From NCBI GenBank assembly GCA_903832085.1, contig CAIKZZ010000022.1, forward strand, positions 95,947-159,946: 64,000 nucleotides of DNA, in the 5' to 3' direction. The DNA is from an uncultured Pseudomonadota bacterium. GTDB taxonomy: Bacteria > Pseudomonadota > Gammaproteobacteria > Steroidobacterales > Steroidobacteraceae. The position numbers and the translations under genes are program-made. The notes under the pieces were generated by a model. It saw only the letters and a list, made by a program, of their open reading frames with translations. It did not search any database and was not told where the DNA came from. Position 1 is the first letter of the stretch, and each line of letters opens with the position of its first letter. This document shows, one piece after another, positions 1 through 8,925 of this stretch.

Positions 1-1511
1 ATGACCTCAATGTACGCTCGCGCGCTCGATTCAATGATGTTAGTGCTGATGCTTGAGCCGCGATAACTGCGCTGATTGTGTTCGACATACACGATAGCCT
101 CGCCTTGTGCGTCCTCGCCCTCGGTGACGCTGCGCACCTCAAATTTATTGAGCTTGATGCTAATGCCCGTAGCAAGTTCGATCGCCTTGAATGAAGCATC
201 AATTGGTCCATCGCCCGTGGCACCTTGCTCAACATGATGGCCATCGCTGTGCGCTAATCTGACGACGGCAGAGGCAGCTGACCCTGACGTGGCTGAGGTC
301 CACAGCGTTTCAATGAGCCAAGGACCGACGGCGCTGTCGCCAGCGCGCAGTACCAGTGACTCAATGTCACCATCAAACAATTCTTTTTTCTTGTCCGCGA
401 GCGCCTTGAACTCATCAAACACGCGGTTAAGCTCAGCTTCTGGTAGATCAAACCCGAGTTCGCGAATACGCTCGCGCAGTGCATGGCGCCCGCTGTGCTT
501 GCCGAGCACTAAGTGGGTGCGACTCAGGCCGACATCCTGTGGCCGCATGATTTCATAGGTCGAATGGTGCTTCAGCATGCCGTGTTGATGGATACCCGAC
601 TCGTGTGCGAAGGCGTTTTCACCAACGATCGCCTTATTACGCGGGATGGGCATCCCGGTGATAGTCGAAACCAGTCTTGATGTGGGATACAGGCGGGCGC
701 TATTGATTCCGGTCGTGAGCCCATAGAAACTCTCGCGCGTTTTAAGCGCCATGACGACTTCTTCGAGCGAGCAATTGCCAGCGCGCTCACCAATCCCGTT
801 AATGGTGCACTCGATTTGGCGTGCACCGGCAAGTGCTGCGGACAGGCTGTTTGCAACAGCCATCCCTAAATCGTTATGGCAGTGCACCGACAAGACGACT
901 TGATCAATGTCGCGAACATGTTGCTTTAAATATGCAAAGACTTCCATGAACTCCTGTGGCGTGGTGTAGCCCACAGTGTCAGGGATATTAATCGTGGTTG
1001 CGCCTGCTGCAATGACGGCTTCCACGACTTGAGCTAGGAACTCTAACTCTGTGCGCGAGGCGTCTTCCGGCGAGAACTCTACATCAGCGCATAGACTATG
1101 AGCATAGCGAACTGCGTCGACTGCGGCCCTCAGAATTTCTTCCTTCGCCATGTTGAGTTTGTGTTCGCGATGAATCGCAGACGTGGCGAGGAACACGTGG
1201 ATGCGATGACGGGCCGCAATCTTTATCGCGCTGTACGCTTTATCGATGTCTTCTCGGCTACTCCGAGCAAGGCCACAGATGATGGGGCCTTTCACCTCAC
1301 GTGCAATGGTATGCACGGACTCCCAATCGCCCTTCGAGGCAGCCGGAAAACCGGCTTCAATCACGTCCACGCCCAGATCCGCGAGTGCTTTGGCGATGCG
1401 CAGCTTTTCTGCTGGCATCATGCTGCAGCCCGGGGACTGCTCGCCGTCCCGCAGCGTCGTATCAAAAATAACGACGCGGTTCTGATCTGTCGTGGCGTGA
1501 TTGCTGTCCAT
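1..1511 (-). CDS. leuA: 2-isopropylmalate synthase, 3' end cut by window edge
   Basis: First committed step of leucine synthesis: condenses acetyl-CoA with 2-oxoisovalerate in the cytoplasm. Read on the minus strand, the frame is open from an ATG at 1511 to the window edge (503 codons), so only the last few residues are missing. The DRE-TIM metallolyase motif [12 protein letters not shown] lies at residues 17-28, followed by SVHCHNDLG (metal-binding histidines) and NGIGERAGN. The last ~110 residues look like the LeuA allosteric domain for leucine feedback. It starts 17 bp after the ilvC stop with AGGA upstream, so the two genes are probably co-transcribed under the ilvC leader. Confidence 0.96.
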   Translation of the reverse strand, partial: MDSNHATTDQNRVVIFDTTLRDGEQSPGCSMMPAEKLRIAKALADLGVDVIEAGFPAASKGDWESVHTIAREVKGPIICGLARSSREDIDKAYSAIKIAARHRIHVFLATSAIHREHKLNMAKEEILRAAVDAVRYAHSLCADVEFSPEDASRTELEFLAQVVEAVIAAGATTINIPDTVGYTTPQEFMEVFAYLKQHVRDIDQVVLSVHCHNDLGMAVANSLSAALAGARQIECTINGIGERAGNCSLEEVVMALKTRESFYGLTTGINSARLYPTSRLVSTITGMPIPRNKAIVGENAFAHESGIHQHGMLKHHSTYEIMRPQDVGLSRTHLVLGKHSGRHALRERIRELGFDLPEAELNRVFDEFKALADKKKELFDGDIESLVLRAGDSAVGPWLIETLWTSATSGSAASAVVRLAHSDGHHVEQGATGDGPIDASFKAIELATGISIKLNKFEVRSVTEGEDAQGEAIVYVEHNQRSYRGSSISTNIIESSARAYIEV

Positions 1512-1528
1512 GGCGAGGTCCTGAGTTT

Positions 1529-2533
1529 TTAGCGACCCTGCTCCAGCCAGGGCATGCGCGCACGTAATGCACGACCGACTTTCTCGATGGGGTGCTTGAG
1601 GTCCTTGTTAAGCAGCGCGTTGTATTGTTTTTTGCCGGTACGCGTCTCGCGAATCCACTGGCGTGCAAAAGTGCCGTCTTGGATTTCGGTCAAGATTTTC
1701 TTCATCTCTTTTTTGGTCGCACCCGTCACGATACGCGGGCCACGCGTCAAATCGCCATACTTGGCTGTCTCCGAGATGAACTGATGCATCTTGGCAAGTC
1801 CGCCTTCCTGCAGCAGGTCAACAATGAGCTTTAGTTCATGCAAGCACTCGTAATAAGCAGCCTCGGGCTTGTAGCCGGCTTCGACCAGAGTTTCAAAGCC
1901 TTTAACGACCAGTTCGGTCGCGCCACCGCACAGCACAACTTGCTCACCAAACAGATCAGTAACCGTCTCTTCCTCAAATGTGGTCTCAAGCACTCCGCCG
2001 CGCGTTCCACCAATGCCGTGTGCATAGGCGAGTGCCTGATCTTTCGCTTGATTTTTTGCGCGGCCAGCACCGTTTTGTGCAACAGCAATTAGGCAGGGTA
2101 CGCCGCGGCCTTGTTGATATTGGCGACGGACGAGATCGCCCGGGCCTTTGGGTGCGATTAAGACCACGCCCAAATCTTTGCGTGGCTTGATTTGTTTAAA
2201 GTGGATGTTAAAGCCGTGAGCGAACAGCAGCGTGGCGCCGGGAGCCAAGTTCGTTCGGATCTCTTCGTACACAGCAGGCTGTGTTAAGTCTGGCGTTAGC
2301 AGCGCCACGAGCGCTGCGCCCTTCACGGCAGTGGCGGGTTCGGCAACACGCAAGCCATCTTTTTTTGCCTTCGCCCAGCTTGCTCCAGCGCGACGTGCGC
2401 CAACGACGACGTTGTAGCCAGAGTCTTTCAAGTTAAGCGCGTGGGCGCGTCCTTGGCTGCCGTAGCCTAAAATGGCGACTGTTGCACCGCGCAGGGCTGC
2501 TTTCTTGACATCTTTAGCTGAATAAATGCGCAT
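1529..2533 (-). CDS. ilvC: Ketol-acid reductoisomerase (NADP+)
   Basis: Isomerises and reduces acetolactate or acetohydroxybutyrate to the dihydroxy acids of the isoleucine/valine pathway. At 334 residues it is the short class I form. The Rossmann motif GYGSQG is at residues 23-28, followed by a basic GARRAG segment expected to bind the NADP phosphate. FEEETVTDLFGEQ near residue 190 and HELKLIVDLL near 230 carry the Mg-binding acidic residues. GGAGAG stands just before the ATG. It heads an ilvC-leuA operon preceded by a ~240-nt leader with a terminator hairpin. The product feeds IlvD, encoded 1.9 kb away on the other strand. Confidence 0.97.
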   Translation of the reverse strand: MRIYSAKDVKKAALRGATVAILGYGSQGRAHALNLKDSGYNVVVGARRAGASWAKAKKDGLRVAEPATAVKGAALVALLTPDLTQPAVYEEIRTNLAPGATLLFAHGFNIHFKQIKPRKDLGVVLIAPKGPGDLVRRQYQQGRGVPCLIAVAQNGAGRAKNQAKDQALAYAHGIGGTRGGVLETTFEEETVTDLFGEQVVLCGGATELVVKGFETLVEAGYKPEAAYYECLHELKLIVDLLQEGGLAKMHQFISETAKYGDLTRGPRIVTGATKKEMKKILTEIQDGTFARQWIRETRTGKKQYNALLNKDLKHPIEKVGRALRARMPWLEQGR

Positions 2534-2563
2534 TTAACTCTCCAAAACTCTGTGTAGAAGGCC

Positions 2564-2602
2564 GAAAGAAAACCCCGCCTCGGACGAAGCCGGTGCGGGG
2601 TT
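2564..2602 (-). terminator. Attenuator-type terminator in the ilvC leader
   Basis: On the minus strand an AACCCCGC/GCGGGGTT stem (2571-2578 with 2595-2602, plus three inner pairs after a 2-base mismatch) is followed at once by TTTTCTTTC. It ends about 30 bp upstream of the ilvC ATG and downstream of the ilvC promoter, so it must be read through for ilvC-leuA to be expressed. Position and shape fit transcription attenuation, which is common for branched-chain amino acid operons in proteobacteria. Confidence 0.75.
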
Positions 2603-2651
2603 CCTGATGTTCGTTACGTTATTTAGAACGTCAGCTGTGGGTCCCGCACCG
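2591..2651 (-). promoter_or_regulatory. Candidate antiterminator pairing in the ilvC leader
   Basis: The leader segment CGGTGCGGG (minus strand, 2651-2643) is perfectly complementary over 9 bases to CCCGCACCG (2599-2591), which is also the 5' arm of the terminator stem. The two helices cannot coexist. This is seen directly in the sequence. Control by ribosome position in the upstream small frame is inference. Confidence 0.6.
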
Positions 2652-2741
2652 TGATGGGCGTCGAAGCAGCCCGTCACGCCACCGGTCACGAAGCGCGAGT
2701 TGCGACGAGACAGTGCGTACAGATGTCGTGCGATGGGTCAT
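2631..2741 (-). CDS. Possible leader peptide of ilvC (36 aa)
   Basis: An ATG at 2741 opens a 36-codon frame ending in TGA at 2631-2633, immediately after the upstream antiterminator arm. A ribosome on its last codons would cover that arm. It has four Leu and two Val codons and many Thr and Arg codons, but no Ile/Leu/Val run, and no clear ribosome binding site precedes it. The position is right for an attenuation leader; the composition is not convincing. It could be chance. Confidence 0.3.
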   Translation of the reverse strand: MTHRTTSVRTVSSQLALRDRWRDGLLRRPSRCGTHS

Positions 2742-2780
2742 GGTGTGACAGCGCGTAAATGTGTGCGATAACAGGCACAT

Positions 2781-2808
2781 ATCATCACACGGTGGCCAGT
2801 GTTGTCAA
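2781..2808 (-). promoter_or_regulatory. Predicted ilvC-leuA promoter
   Basis: Minus-strand TTGACA (2808-2803), 16 bp, then GATGAT (2786-2781) preceded by TGT, an extended -10. The -35 is consensus and the -10 matches 4 of 6. Transcription would start near 2774 and give a leader of about 240 nt that contains the attenuator elements. The promoter lies between ilvC and the divergent aminopeptidase gene. Confidence 0.6.
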
Positions 2809-2875
2809 TCAAAGCCTTGCCGCCACACTCGCAAGTGCGCAGGCTCGGGTATTCTGAGGGCTGAACCCCGAAAAA

Positions 2876-4303
2876 TTGCATGGATTACTGCCGATGACAG
2901 CGTACCTCGATCACACGCCCGCGCTCTTAACGCCGATTTGGCTGGTTCCGCAAGCCGATGCCGACGGGTTTGCGCAGAGGTTGCCGGAGGGTTTGCGCGC
3001 GCTTGCGCAGAGCTGGGCGCGCACCAGTAGTTTCCGAGGTGAGCCAGGTAGAGTGTTGCTGATTCCATCAGTAAATGGTGGGCTTGGCTGCGTGTTGCTT
3101 GGTCTTGGCACGCGCGCGTCACTCGCTGACGTCGCACCTTACGATGTTGCCGGTTTGCCCGAGCGCCTGCCGAGTGGCGCTTACCAATTCGCCGATGTGT
3201 TGTCACCAAAGGGCGCCACCACGGTCGCTCTAGGTTGGGGTTTAGGTTCGTACCGTTATGAGCGCTATAAATCGTCAAGCGGCAGGCCACCGATGGCGCA
3301 GTTGGTTTTCTCGGCCGGAGCGGATTCGGCCGAGGTGCGTCGTTTGGTTGAAGCCGATGCGCTGTGTCGCGATCTAATTAATACGCCGGCTGTTGATTTA
3401 ACGCCCGCAGATCTGGCGCAGGCTGTAGCCAAGGTGGGCGCGCAGTCCGGTGCGCGGGTACGTGTCGTGGTGGGTGATGATTTGCTAACCCAGGGTTTTC
3501 CGCTAATTCATGCAGTGGGCCGTGCGGCAGCGGTGGCACCTCGCTTAATTGACTTAACGTGGGGTAATCAGGGTCCGCAGATCACCATTATTGGCAAAGG
3601 TGTTTGCTTTGATAGTGGCGGCTTGGATCTGAAGCCTGCCGCTGGGATGGCCCTGATGAAAAAGGATATGGGAGGCGGGGCCTGTGCGCTGAGTCTTAGT
3701 CAGCTGATTATGGCGGCACGCTTGCCTGTGCGCTTACGGCTGCTGATTCCTGCCGTTGAAAACAGTGTTTCAGCGGCGGCGATGCGTCCGGGAGACGTGA
3801 TTAAAAGCCGCAAGGGGCTCACAGTTGAAGTGAATAATACCGATGCTGAGGGGCGCCTGGTACTTGCTGATGCGCTCGCCTACGCGGATGAGGAAAGACC
3901 CGATCTGATCATTGATCTTGCGACATTAACGGGGGCTGCACGGGTGGCGCTCGGCGCAGAAGTTCCGGCATTGTTTGCTAACTCTGTCACTTTAAGCACT
4001 GAGATTATGCAAGCCTCGCGACTGAGTTGTGACCCGCTGTGGGAATTGCCATTGTATGGCGGCTATGAGGATGAGCTGTCCTCAAAGGTGGCTGATCTAT
4101 CGAACGTGTCTGCCTCATCGTTCGCAGGCGCCATCGTGGGCGCGCTCTTTTTAAAGCGTTTTGTTAGTGAAACAACGCAATGGGCGCATCTGGATCTGTA
4201 TGCATGGAACCCGAAGGAACGCGCAGGGCGTGCTGTAGGCGCTGAAATGCAAGCCGTCCGCGCCCTGTGGCAGATGCTTCGCACGCGTTACAAGGCACTA
4301 TAA
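2876..4303 (+). CDS. Leucyl aminopeptidase family (M17) metallopeptidase
   Basis: Cytosolic exopeptidase that removes N-terminal residues from peptides with two active-site metal ions. The N-terminal ~170 residues are variable, as usual in M17. GKGVCFDSGG starts near residue 240 (metal-binding Lys and Asp), and the family signature NTDAEGRL is at 321-328. The length of 475 is close to the family's ~480-500. No strong ribosome binding site is visible; an in-frame ATG at 2894 is an alternative start that removes six residues. It is divergent from ilvC and stands alone, so peptide turnover for amino acid recycling is a reasonable role. The substrate range cannot be told. Confidence 0.93.
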   Translation: MHGLLPMTAYLDHTPALLTPIWLVPQADADGFAQRLPEGLRALAQSWARTSSFRGEPGRVLLIPSVNGGLGCVLLGLGTRASLADVAPYDVAGLPERLPSGAYQFADVLSPKGATTVALGWGLGSYRYERYKSSSGRPPMAQLVFSAGADSAEVRRLVEADALCRDLINTPAVDLTPADLAQAVAKVGAQSGARVRVVVGDDLLTQGFPLIHAVGRAAAVAPRLIDLTWGNQGPQITIIGKGVCFDSGGLDLKPAAGMALMKKDMGGGACALSLSQLIMAARLPVRLRLLIPAVENSVSAAAMRPGDVIKSRKGLTVEVNNTDAEGRLVLADALAYADEERPDLIIDLATLTGAARVALGAEVPALFANSVTLSTEIMQASRLSCDPLWELPLYGGYEDELSSKVADLSNVSASSFAGAIVGALFLKRFVSETTQWAHLDLYAWNPKERAGRAVGAEMQAVRALWQMLRTRYKAL

Positions 4304-4321
4304 ATAACAGTCTGGTGCTGG

Positions 4322-4348
4322 TTGGTAGTCACCGTGGCCTCGTATACT
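4322..4348 (+). promoter_or_regulatory. Predicted ilvD promoter
   Basis: TATACT (4343-4348) matches the -10 consensus at 5 of 6 positions. TTGGTA (4322-4327) lies 15 bp upstream, a slightly short spacing. The predicted start near 4355 leaves a ~30-nt leader before ilvD, with no room for an attenuator like that of ilvC. Confidence 0.45.
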
Positions 4349-4385
4349 ACGGGTAGTTCGCAATCCTTACATTTAGAGACAGCGT

Positions 4386-6104
4386 ATGGCAGCCAAAAAA
4401 ACACGCATTGATTCCCGAGCTCACTCACGACTAGTGGTCGATGGAGTCAAACAGACGGCGAGTCGTGCCATGTTGCGCGCCGTCGGTTATACCGATGCGG
4501 ACTTTCACAAGCCGTCAATTGGGATCGCGACAACATGGTCCAACATCACGCCGTGTAATGTGCATCTAGATGGATTTGCAGTGGCGGCTGCTGCCGCCGC
4601 GGATGCGGCCGGCGGTATTAGTCGTATCTTTAATACGATCACTGTGTCAGACGGAATCTCGATGGGCTCGCCAGGGATGCGCTATTCCTTGGTGTCGCGT
4701 GAAGTGATTGCTGACTCCATTGAGACGGTGGCTGGTGCACAAGGATTTGATGCATTGGTGGCGATAGGCGGCTGCGATAAGAACATGCCCGGGTGTTTGA
4801 TTGCGCTCGCGCGCCTCGATCGACCTGCGGTGTTTGTGTATGGCGGCACCATCCGACCTGGCAAGGAACACCGTGACATCGTGACTGTCTTTGAGGCAGT
4901 CGGTGGTTATTCGGCAGGTACCGTGAGTGCCGCTAAACTAAAAACCGTGGAGAGTACTGCGATTCCTGGCGCGGGTAGTTGTGGTGGTATGTACACCGCA
5001 AACACCATGGCCTCGGCCATCGAGGCGTTGGGGATGAGTCTGCCTAACAGTTCAGCGCAAGATGCGGTTTCCCCCGTTAAGCTTGCCGATTGCCGTGCTG
5101 CGGGCGCAGCGGCCGTTCGTTTAGTGAAAGCCGGTATTCGTCCGTCCATGATCATGACGCGCAAGGCCTTTGAAAACGCGATTACCACAGTCATTGCGCT
5201 TGGTGGGTCCACGAATGCCGTGTTGCATTTGCTGGCGATGGCGCATGCGGCGAACGTGCGCTTACGCTTAGACGACTTTACGCGTGTTGGAAGGCGGGTG
5301 CCGGTGCTTGCGGATCTGAAGCCGAGCGGCAAATACCTGATGTCCGAACTAGTTGCCATCGGTGGTATTCGGCCGCTCATGAAAGCGCTGCTCGATGAAG
5401 GGCTGCTGCACGGTGATTGCCTGACGGTCACCGGCCGTACGTTGGCTGAGAATTTAAAAGCTGTCGGACCTTATCCAAAGGGCCAAGCTATCGTGCGGCC
5501 GCTGTCCGATCCCATCAAAGCCTCGAGCCACTTGGTAGTGCTCTACGGAAATCTTGCGAGTGAGGGCGCGGTGGCCAAGATCACCGGTAAAGAGGGACTG
5601 CTTTTTAAGGGTAGTGCGCGGGTGTTTGATTCCGAAGAGCAAAGCCTGCAGGCCATCCTTGATGGTGTGGTGCAAGCCGGCGATGTCGTGGTGATTCGCT
5701 ATGAGGGCCCGCGTGGGGGGCCTGGGATGCGCGAAATGTTGAGCCCGACGGGTGCGATTATGGGGAAAGGGCTGGGCGACAAGGTTGCCTTGATCACGGA
5801 CGGTCGTTTTTCCGGGGGGAGCCATGGCTTTGTGGTGGGGCATGTCTCGCCGGAAGCGGCGCTCGGCGGACCACTTGCGCTCGTTAAAGACCGGGACCTT
5901 ATTACGATTGATGCGAAGACACGGACCCTGACGCTGCATGTGAGTGCGCAGGAATTAAAGCAGCGGCGCGCCGCATGGCGGGCGCCTGCGCCTTATACCG
6001 AGCGTGGGGTGTTGGCGAAATATGTCAGGCAGGTGACGAGTGCATCCTTAGGAGCTATTACCGATCCGCCAGTCATCCCAATGCCGCGGACGGTGCGCAA
6101 ATAA
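4386..6104 (+). CDS. ilvD: Dihydroxy-acid dehydratase
   Basis: Dehydrates the dihydroxy acids made by IlvC to 2-oxoisovalerate or 2-oxo-3-methylvalerate, using an Fe-S cluster and Mg. At 572 residues it is of the usual ~560-residue IlvD class. Cluster cysteines are visible in TPCN (Cys57), [10 protein letters not shown] (near 130) and [12 protein letters not shown] (near 199). The C-terminal [19 protein letters not shown] is also typical. ATG at 4386 has only a weak AGAGAC upstream. It is transcribed alone, opposite in direction to ilvC-leuA. The related sugar-acid dehydratases are less likely next to ilvC and leuA. Confidence 0.96.
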   Translation: MAAKKTRIDSRAHSRLVVDGVKQTASRAMLRAVGYTDADFHKPSIGIATTWSNITPCNVHLDGFAVAAAAAADAAGGISRIFNTITVSDGISMGSPGMRYSLVSREVIADSIETVAGAQGFDALVAIGGCDKNMPGCLIALARLDRPAVFVYGGTIRPGKEHRDIVTVFEAVGGYSAGTVSAAKLKTVESTAIPGAGSCGGMYTANTMASAIEALGMSLPNSSAQDAVSPVKLADCRAAGAAAVRLVKAGIRPSMIMTRKAFENAITTVIALGGSTNAVLHLLAMAHAANVRLRLDDFTRVGRRVPVLADLKPSGKYLMSELVAIGGIRPLMKALLDEGLLHGDCLTVTGRTLAENLKAVGPYPKGQAIVRPLSDPIKASSHLVVLYGNLASEGAVAKITGKEGLLFKGSARVFDSEEQSLQAILDGVVQAGDVVVIRYEGPRGGPGMREMLSPTGAIMGKGLGDKVALITDGRFSGGSHGFVVGHVSPEAALGGPLALVKDRDLITIDAKTRTLTLHVSAQELKQRRAAWRAPAPYTERGVLAKYVRQVTSASLGAITDPPVIPMPRTVRK

Positions 6105-6435
6105 GCGGTCAACTTTACTCGGGTTGTGCAGCGGAAAAACTTCACAGAGGTGGCTTGACAAGCGTAAAAAATAGGTCAAAAGCGTTAAATCGTGCCGTTA
6201 GCTTGGACATCTGAGTGACATAAAGAGCTAAACACTTGCGCGAGTGCGCGACAGGCGTTATCGTCTGGATACGTCGGGTGAGTTGAGGGGCGTGCAGCAA
6301 TGTGCGCTCGATCGTTTTCCGACCGCAGGTTTGAGGGTTGCGTAGGTTAGCAACCAGAGCGGATCGGCAGGCTGTCACGTCTAGTGGCTGCGGCCGGTCT
6401 TAGGATGGGTTCAGGAGATAGGGGCTCTTTGCTGC
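6105..6435 (+). other. Intergenic region upstream of tonB
   Basis: About 330 bp without a supportable gene. It holds a consensus TTGACA at 6155-6160 without a good -10 at the right distance, and a weaker pair TTGCGC/TTATCG with 16-bp spacing near 6236-6263. I see no Fur-like box, no terminator for ilvD and no conserved RNA. The tonB promoter is presumably here but I cannot fix it. Confidence 0.5.
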
Positions 6436-7053
6436 ATGGCAAGCTCGCAAGCTACTCGTCGGACGATGGTATTATCCGTGGTCATCGGTGCCCACGTCGC
6501 ATTTGCGATCGGACTCATTGCCGCTTCGGCAGTGAAGTACGTTCCGCAACTGCGCGAGATGTTGGACGCCAAGCTCATCAAGCACGAAGAAGAGCCGCCA
6601 CCCAAGGAGCCGCCACCGCCGCCTCCCGATTTCAAGCCACCACCAATCCAGACGCCAAGTCTGGACTTGCCTGTTGTAGCCGGCCCACCGTCCGAGCGCG
6701 CAGTGGTCGTGCCAAAGGCAGAGCCACCTCCGCCGGCAGCGAAGCCCGCACCGCCACCGATCACCCAGGCGCGTGTTGCAAAAGGCAGCAACCTTGGCGA
6801 GGCGTGTAGCACATATTATCCGTCGGCTTCGCGCCGCTTGAGCGAGGAAGGCTCCGTCGTGCTGCTCGTGTTCGTGGCGCCGTCTGGCCGCGTGTCCGAA
6901 ACCAAGGTTGAGACGTCAAGCGGCATCGGTCGTTTGGATGAGGCCGCGCAGAAGTGCGTGACCGCGCAGGGGCGGTTCGAGCCCCAGAAAGTTGGTAGTG
7001 AGGCTGTTGGCTCTTGGCAGCGCATGAAATGGACATGGCGTTTGACGTCTTGA
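6436..7053 (+). CDS. tonB: Energy transducer TonB
   Basis: Inner-membrane protein that carries proton-motive energy from ExbB/ExbD to outer-membrane receptors. One membrane anchor is at residues ~12-33. A proline-rich periplasm-spanning stretch follows at ~50-112, with runs such as EEPPPKEPPPPPP. The C-terminal TonB domain covers ~118-205, with GSVVLLVFVAPSGRV and a closing WTWRL. At 205 residues it is a short TonB. GGAGATAGGGG lies ~15 bp before the ATG, a little far. It heads tonB-exbB-exbD-exbD and may serve the TonB-dependent receptor at 19.6 kb. Confidence 0.93.
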   Translation: MASSQATRRTMVLSVVIGAHVAFAIGLIAASAVKYVPQLREMLDAKLIKHEEEPPPKEPPPPPPDFKPPPIQTPSLDLPVVAGPPSERAVVVPKAEPPPPAAKPAPPPITQARVAKGSNLGEACSTYYPSASRRLSEEGSVVLLVFVAPSGRVSETKVETSSGIGRLDEAAQKCVTAQGRFEPQKVGSEAVGSWQRMKWTWRLTS

Positions 7054-7117
7054 TCCGTTGATTTTTGTTCAGTGTTTTTAATTTCTGATTTGTACTCATA
7101 CGTAGAGGGATTTGATC

Positions 7118-7843
7118 ATGGCTGACGCAGCTGTTTCGCAAAACATCGTCACGTCGTTCTGGGAGACGAGCGGACCCTTTGGGAAGTTCCTGATGGTGAT
7201 CCTCGCCATCATGTCGCTCTACTCTTGGTACGTCATGATTCTGAAGGTGCTCGACCAGAAAGCCCTTCGGAACTACGCCACCGCGGCGGAGAAGGACTTC
7301 TGGGCTGCCTCGAGCCTGCAAGACGGCGTTAACCGTCTGAAGGGCGGCGATGACAACGCGTTCCGTGGACTGGCGTCTGATGGTATTCAGTCGCTGGACC
7401 ATCACGAGCGCAACAAGGGTCGCCTCACAGAGAACATCGACCTGCACGACTGGATTTCCAGCCACTTGCAGCGTCGCGTCGATCTGATCACCAACGACTT
7501 GGCCAGCGGCATGTCAGTGCTCGCCTCGGTCGGCGCGACTGCGCCGTTCGTCGGTTTGCTCGGTACCGTTGTCGGCATCTTGAACGCACTGCGGGCGATT
7601 GCATTGTCGGGTCAGGCGTCACTTGACAAGGTCGCAGGACCTGTCGGCGAGGCGTTGATCATGACCGCGATTGGTCTGGGCGTCGCGATTCCGGCCGTGC
7701 TTGGTTTTAACTGGATGACCCGTCGCAACAAGTCACTCATCGAGCGTGTGAACTACTTTGCGCACGATCTGCACCAGGCACTATTGTCGGGCGCACGTGT
7801 ACCCGCGGCCAAAGCAGCACCTGCTGCTGCGGTCAAGAAGTAA
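7118..7843 (+). CDS. exbB: MotA/TolQ/ExbB proton channel family protein
   Basis: Forms the pentameric proton channel that powers TonB. I chose ATG 7118 because AGAGGGA stands 7 bp before it; an in-frame TTG at 7112 is less likely. Three membrane segments are visible: residues ~18-42, ~125-155 (GATAPFVGLLGTVVGIL, the family hallmark) and ~170-195. A large cytoplasmic loop lies between the first two. The C-terminal tail is Ala/Lys-rich. It lies 64 bp after tonB and 25 bp before the first exbD. Confidence 0.95.
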   Translation: MADAAVSQNIVTSFWETSGPFGKFLMVILAIMSLYSWYVMILKVLDQKALRNYATAAEKDFWAASSLQDGVNRLKGGDDNAFRGLASDGIQSLDHHERNKGRLTENIDLHDWISSHLQRRVDLITNDLASGMSVLASVGATAPFVGLLGTVVGILNALRAIALSGQASLDKVAGPVGEALIMTAIGLGVAIPAVLGFNWMTRRNKSLIERVNYFAHDLHQALLSGARVPAAKAAPAAAVKK

Positions 7844-7868
7844 GTTCGGCACCTAGGGAGCGCGATAT

Positions 7869-8288
7869 ATGGCAGGCGGCGCACCAGTCGGCGATGGTGA
7901 TTACAACGCGGAACCAAACGTGGTTCCGCTCGTCGACATCATGCTTGTTTTGCTTATTATCTTCATCATCACCGTTCCGGTGGCGACGAAGGCGGTGAAG
8001 CTGACGCTCCCGACCAACTTTAACGAGCCGACGGAGACGAAGCCTGAGGACGTCAGCCTATCGGTTGACTTCACCGGGACGGTGTACTGGCAGGACAGCC
8101 CAATTTCTCTAGAAAAGCTAGGGCAATATGCGGCGGCCGAGGCGGTGAAAGATCCGCAGCCTGAAGTGCACATCCGTGCGGATAAGCGGGTGAAGTACAG
8201 CTACATTGCGAACGTGCTGCAGGTGCTGCAGCGCGTGAGCCTTCTAAAAGTTGCCTTTATTGCTGAGCCGCCGCACGCGGATGACTGA
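7869..8288 (+). CDS. exbD: ExbD/TolR-family biopolymer transport protein, first copy
   Basis: Partner of ExbB in the TonB motor. One N-terminal membrane helix, NVVPLVDIMLVLLIIFIIT, carries the conserved channel aspartate (Asp23). The periplasmic domain ends in the usual VHIRADKRVKYSYIANVLQVL pattern of this family (split here only by its conserved turn). 139 residues is normal. It is followed at 8296 by a strong intercistronic hairpin, then by a second exbD. The paired exbD arrangement resembles the exbD1/exbD2 genes of Xanthomonas. Confidence 0.94.
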   Translation: MAGGAPVGDGDYNAEPNVVPLVDIMLVLLIIFIITVPVATKAVKLTLPTNFNEPTETKPEDVSLSVDFTGTVYWQDSPISLEKLGQYAAAEAVKDPQPEVHIRADKRVKYSYIANVLQVLQRVSLLKVAFIAEPPHADD

Positions 8289-8295
8289 GTGATCC

Positions 8296-8317
8296 GGTTG
8301 CCCGCCAACGGGCAACC
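8296..8317 (+). repeat. Perfect 9-bp intercistronic hairpin between the two exbD genes
   Basis: GGTTGCCCG (8296-8304), loop CCAA, CGGGCAACC (8309-8317). It is followed by TTCCTC rather than a T run. It could be a partial terminator, or a stabilising or processing stem that sets the ratio of upstream to downstream message. Confidence 0.6.
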
Positions 8318-8370
8318 TTCCTCAACGTCACGAGGTCTCGGCCGGTTCATTCGGTTTTGGAGTAGACACG

Positions 8371-8787
8371 ATGGGAATGTCAGTAGGCGCGCAAGACGAT
8401 TACAACGTGACGATGAACGTGGTACCGCTCATCGATATCATGCTTGTGTTGCTCATCATTTTTATTATCACACTGCCTGTCATGACCCATGCGGTCAAGA
8501 TTGATTTGCCGCGTGCAACCAATACGCCACCGCCTGAGCATCCGGCACCGCCCGTCAACATTGATGTTCAGTACAACGGTACGGTTCTGTGGGACGGCGC
8601 GGCAGTTTCGCCGGTGGATTTGCGCTCATATATCGCAGATGCGGCCAAGAAAGATCCGCAGCCAGAGGTGCATATCTCTGTGGATCGCAGTGCCCAGTAT
8701 GATTACGCCGCAAAGGTGCTCTTCGCGGTTCAGCGTGGCGGCCTGAAAAAGATCGGCTTTGTCGCGGATGCCAGCGGCGGACTTTGA
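8371..8787 (+). CDS. exbD: ExbD/TolR-family biopolymer transport protein, second copy
   Basis: Paralogue of the preceding gene, with the same helix (NVVPLIDIMLVLLIIFIITL, Asp22) and the same C-terminal pattern ending in a VHISVDR-type strand. The periplasmic part is clearly diverged, so the two are not a recent duplicate. In Xanthomonas the second ExbD is needed for some TonB functions only; a similar division of labour here is inference. A strong terminator follows at 8835. Confidence 0.93.
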   Translation: MGMSVGAQDDYNVTMNVVPLIDIMLVLLIIFIITLPVMTHAVKIDLPRATNTPPPEHPAPPVNIDVQYNGTVLWDGAAVSPVDLRSYIADAAKKDPQPEVHISVDRSAQYDYAAKVLFAVQRGGLKKIGFVADASGGL

Positions 8788-8834
8788 GGTCCGGGCGCGG
8801 CGCGCAGGGTTCGAGATAGTGGTATTTGGAAGGC

Positions 8835-8863
8835 GGGCTGACGAGTGTCGGCCCCTTTTTTTT
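8835..8863 (+). terminator. Rho-independent terminator after the tonB-exbB-exbD-exbD operon
   Basis: GGGCTGAC (8835-8842), loop GAGT, GTCGGCCC (8847-8854) with one wobble pair, then C and eight T. It separates the motor genes from the TPR genes. Confidence 0.88.
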
Positions 8864-8925
8864 GTGGCTGCAGTCCGCTCGGTGACTCGCAGTTGTGGCG
8901 TTGTCGGAGTGGAGGCCTAAGTTAG

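Noticed and set aside
2761..3290. Open frames on both strands around the ilvC/aminopeptidase divergent region
   Set aside because: They overlap the strong ilvC promoter or the well-supported M17 peptidase in another frame and resemble no protein.
6155..6183. TTGACA at 6155 as the tonB promoter
   Set aside because: No acceptable -10 is found at 15-19 bp and it is 280 bp from the gene.
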